DNA of 54,252 nt from a virus. How positions within the stretch are numbered: position 1 is the first letter of the stretch; each line of letters opens with the position of its first letter. Shown piece by piece: positions 54,011 through 54,252 of this stretch. The stretch covers positions 1 to 54,252 of the IMG/VR virus record IMGVR_UViG_3300038549_000013; one strand, written 5' to 3'. Below the pieces are notes generated by a model, which saw only the letters and a program-made list of their open reading frames with translations, did no database searches and was not told where the DNA came from. The translations under genes and the position numbers were made by a program.

Positions 54011-54252
54011 ATGAGTAGTCCAGACAGTCGGCCCAGCGCCATCACCGAGGAGCAGCTCCAACGTATCATTGCTGCCATGCAGCGCCATGGCGCGAGCGTG
54101 AACGTGAGCGATCCTCGCGTGTCAGCCGTGCAAGCATGGATATTGGGGCTTGTGGGCACCGGACTGGTCGCTGCGGCAGCGTGGGGCGCCAAAAGCATCT
54201 CGGACCTGAGCACCACGATGACCATCGCCATTGCGCGCCAGGATCGACAGGA
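54011..54252 (+). CDS. membrane-anchored phage protein, cut by window edge
   Basis: The first 80 codons are visible. MSSPDSRPSAITEEQLQRII is helical, DPRVSAVQAWILGLVGTGLV and AAAAWGAK make a membrane span, then LSTTMTIAIARQDRQ begins a coil. Such an N-terminal amphipathic part plus one span occurs in phage holin- or spanin-like proteins, and lysis genes would be expected to follow the tail genes. No ribosome site is obvious. Confidence 0.5.
   Translation, partial: MSSPDSRPSAITEEQLQRIIAAMQRHGASVNVSDPRVSAVQAWILGLVGTGLVAAAAWGAKSISDLSTTMTIAIARQDRQ

Overview
The window is an almost continuous stretch of a tailed bacteriophage (or prophage) genome of roughly 60 % G+C, with genes packed in long operons that mostly join by 4-base ATGA or GTGA overlaps. 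The virion module is P22-like: terminase, gp1-type portal, scaffold, gp5-type coat, gp4- and gp10-type tail factors, gp7/gp20/gp16-type ejection proteins and a beta-helical tailspike. This predicts a short-tailed podovirus of a Gram-negative host. The G+C content and frequent GTG/TTG starts fit a gamma- or betaproteobacterium, but the host cannot be named from sequence. No integrase and no recognisable endolysin are in view. Both window edges cut through genes, so the lifestyle stays open.

Layout. (1) 1-14.34 kb, minus strand: an early/accessory operon read leftwards. It holds a recombination set (Erf annealing protein, YqaJ/lambda-type exonuclease, SSB, NinB, Ref-type nuclease), a short beta-clamp-like protein, a C5-cytosine methyltransferase, a TGT/DpdA-like protein that may alter guanine in DNA, an alanine-rich repeat protein and many small zinc-knuckle or membrane proteins. 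(2) 14.41-26.11 kb, plus strand: a divergent regulatory and replication operon. It has two HTH regulators, small membrane proteins, an ECF-type sigma factor, a SNF2-like helicase paired with a beta-class DNA methyltransferase, an HNH protein, a structured-looking leader at 20.06-20.17 kb, then a DUF1376 replication protein, DEAH helicase, primase, DHH phosphoesterase, DEDD exonuclease and VRR-NUC nuclease. (3) 26.11-28.55 kb, minus strand: a short regulatory cassette with an HTH protein and two promoters sharing one operator motif. (4) 28.64-29.14 kb: an ORF-poor region full of potential hairpins that ends in a textbook rho-independent terminator on the plus strand. This is a candidate non-coding RNA or late leader. 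(5) 29.17-54.25 kb, plus strand: the late operon.

How it fits together. The divergent switch at 14.34-14.45 kb probably controls regions 1 and 2. Region 2 supplies replication, while region 1 supplies recombination and DNA modification. The phage sigma factor and the leader/terminator before 29.17 kb are plausible timers of late transcription. The clearest unusual feature is a 135-residue mini-intein that splits the Walker A motif of the large terminase, so DNA packaging should depend on protein splicing. Other points of interest are the candidate leader RNA, the shared operator motif, a single-strand-binding protein carrying a hydrophobic tail beyond its DNIPF tip, and a DpdA-like protein with no precursor pathway in view.
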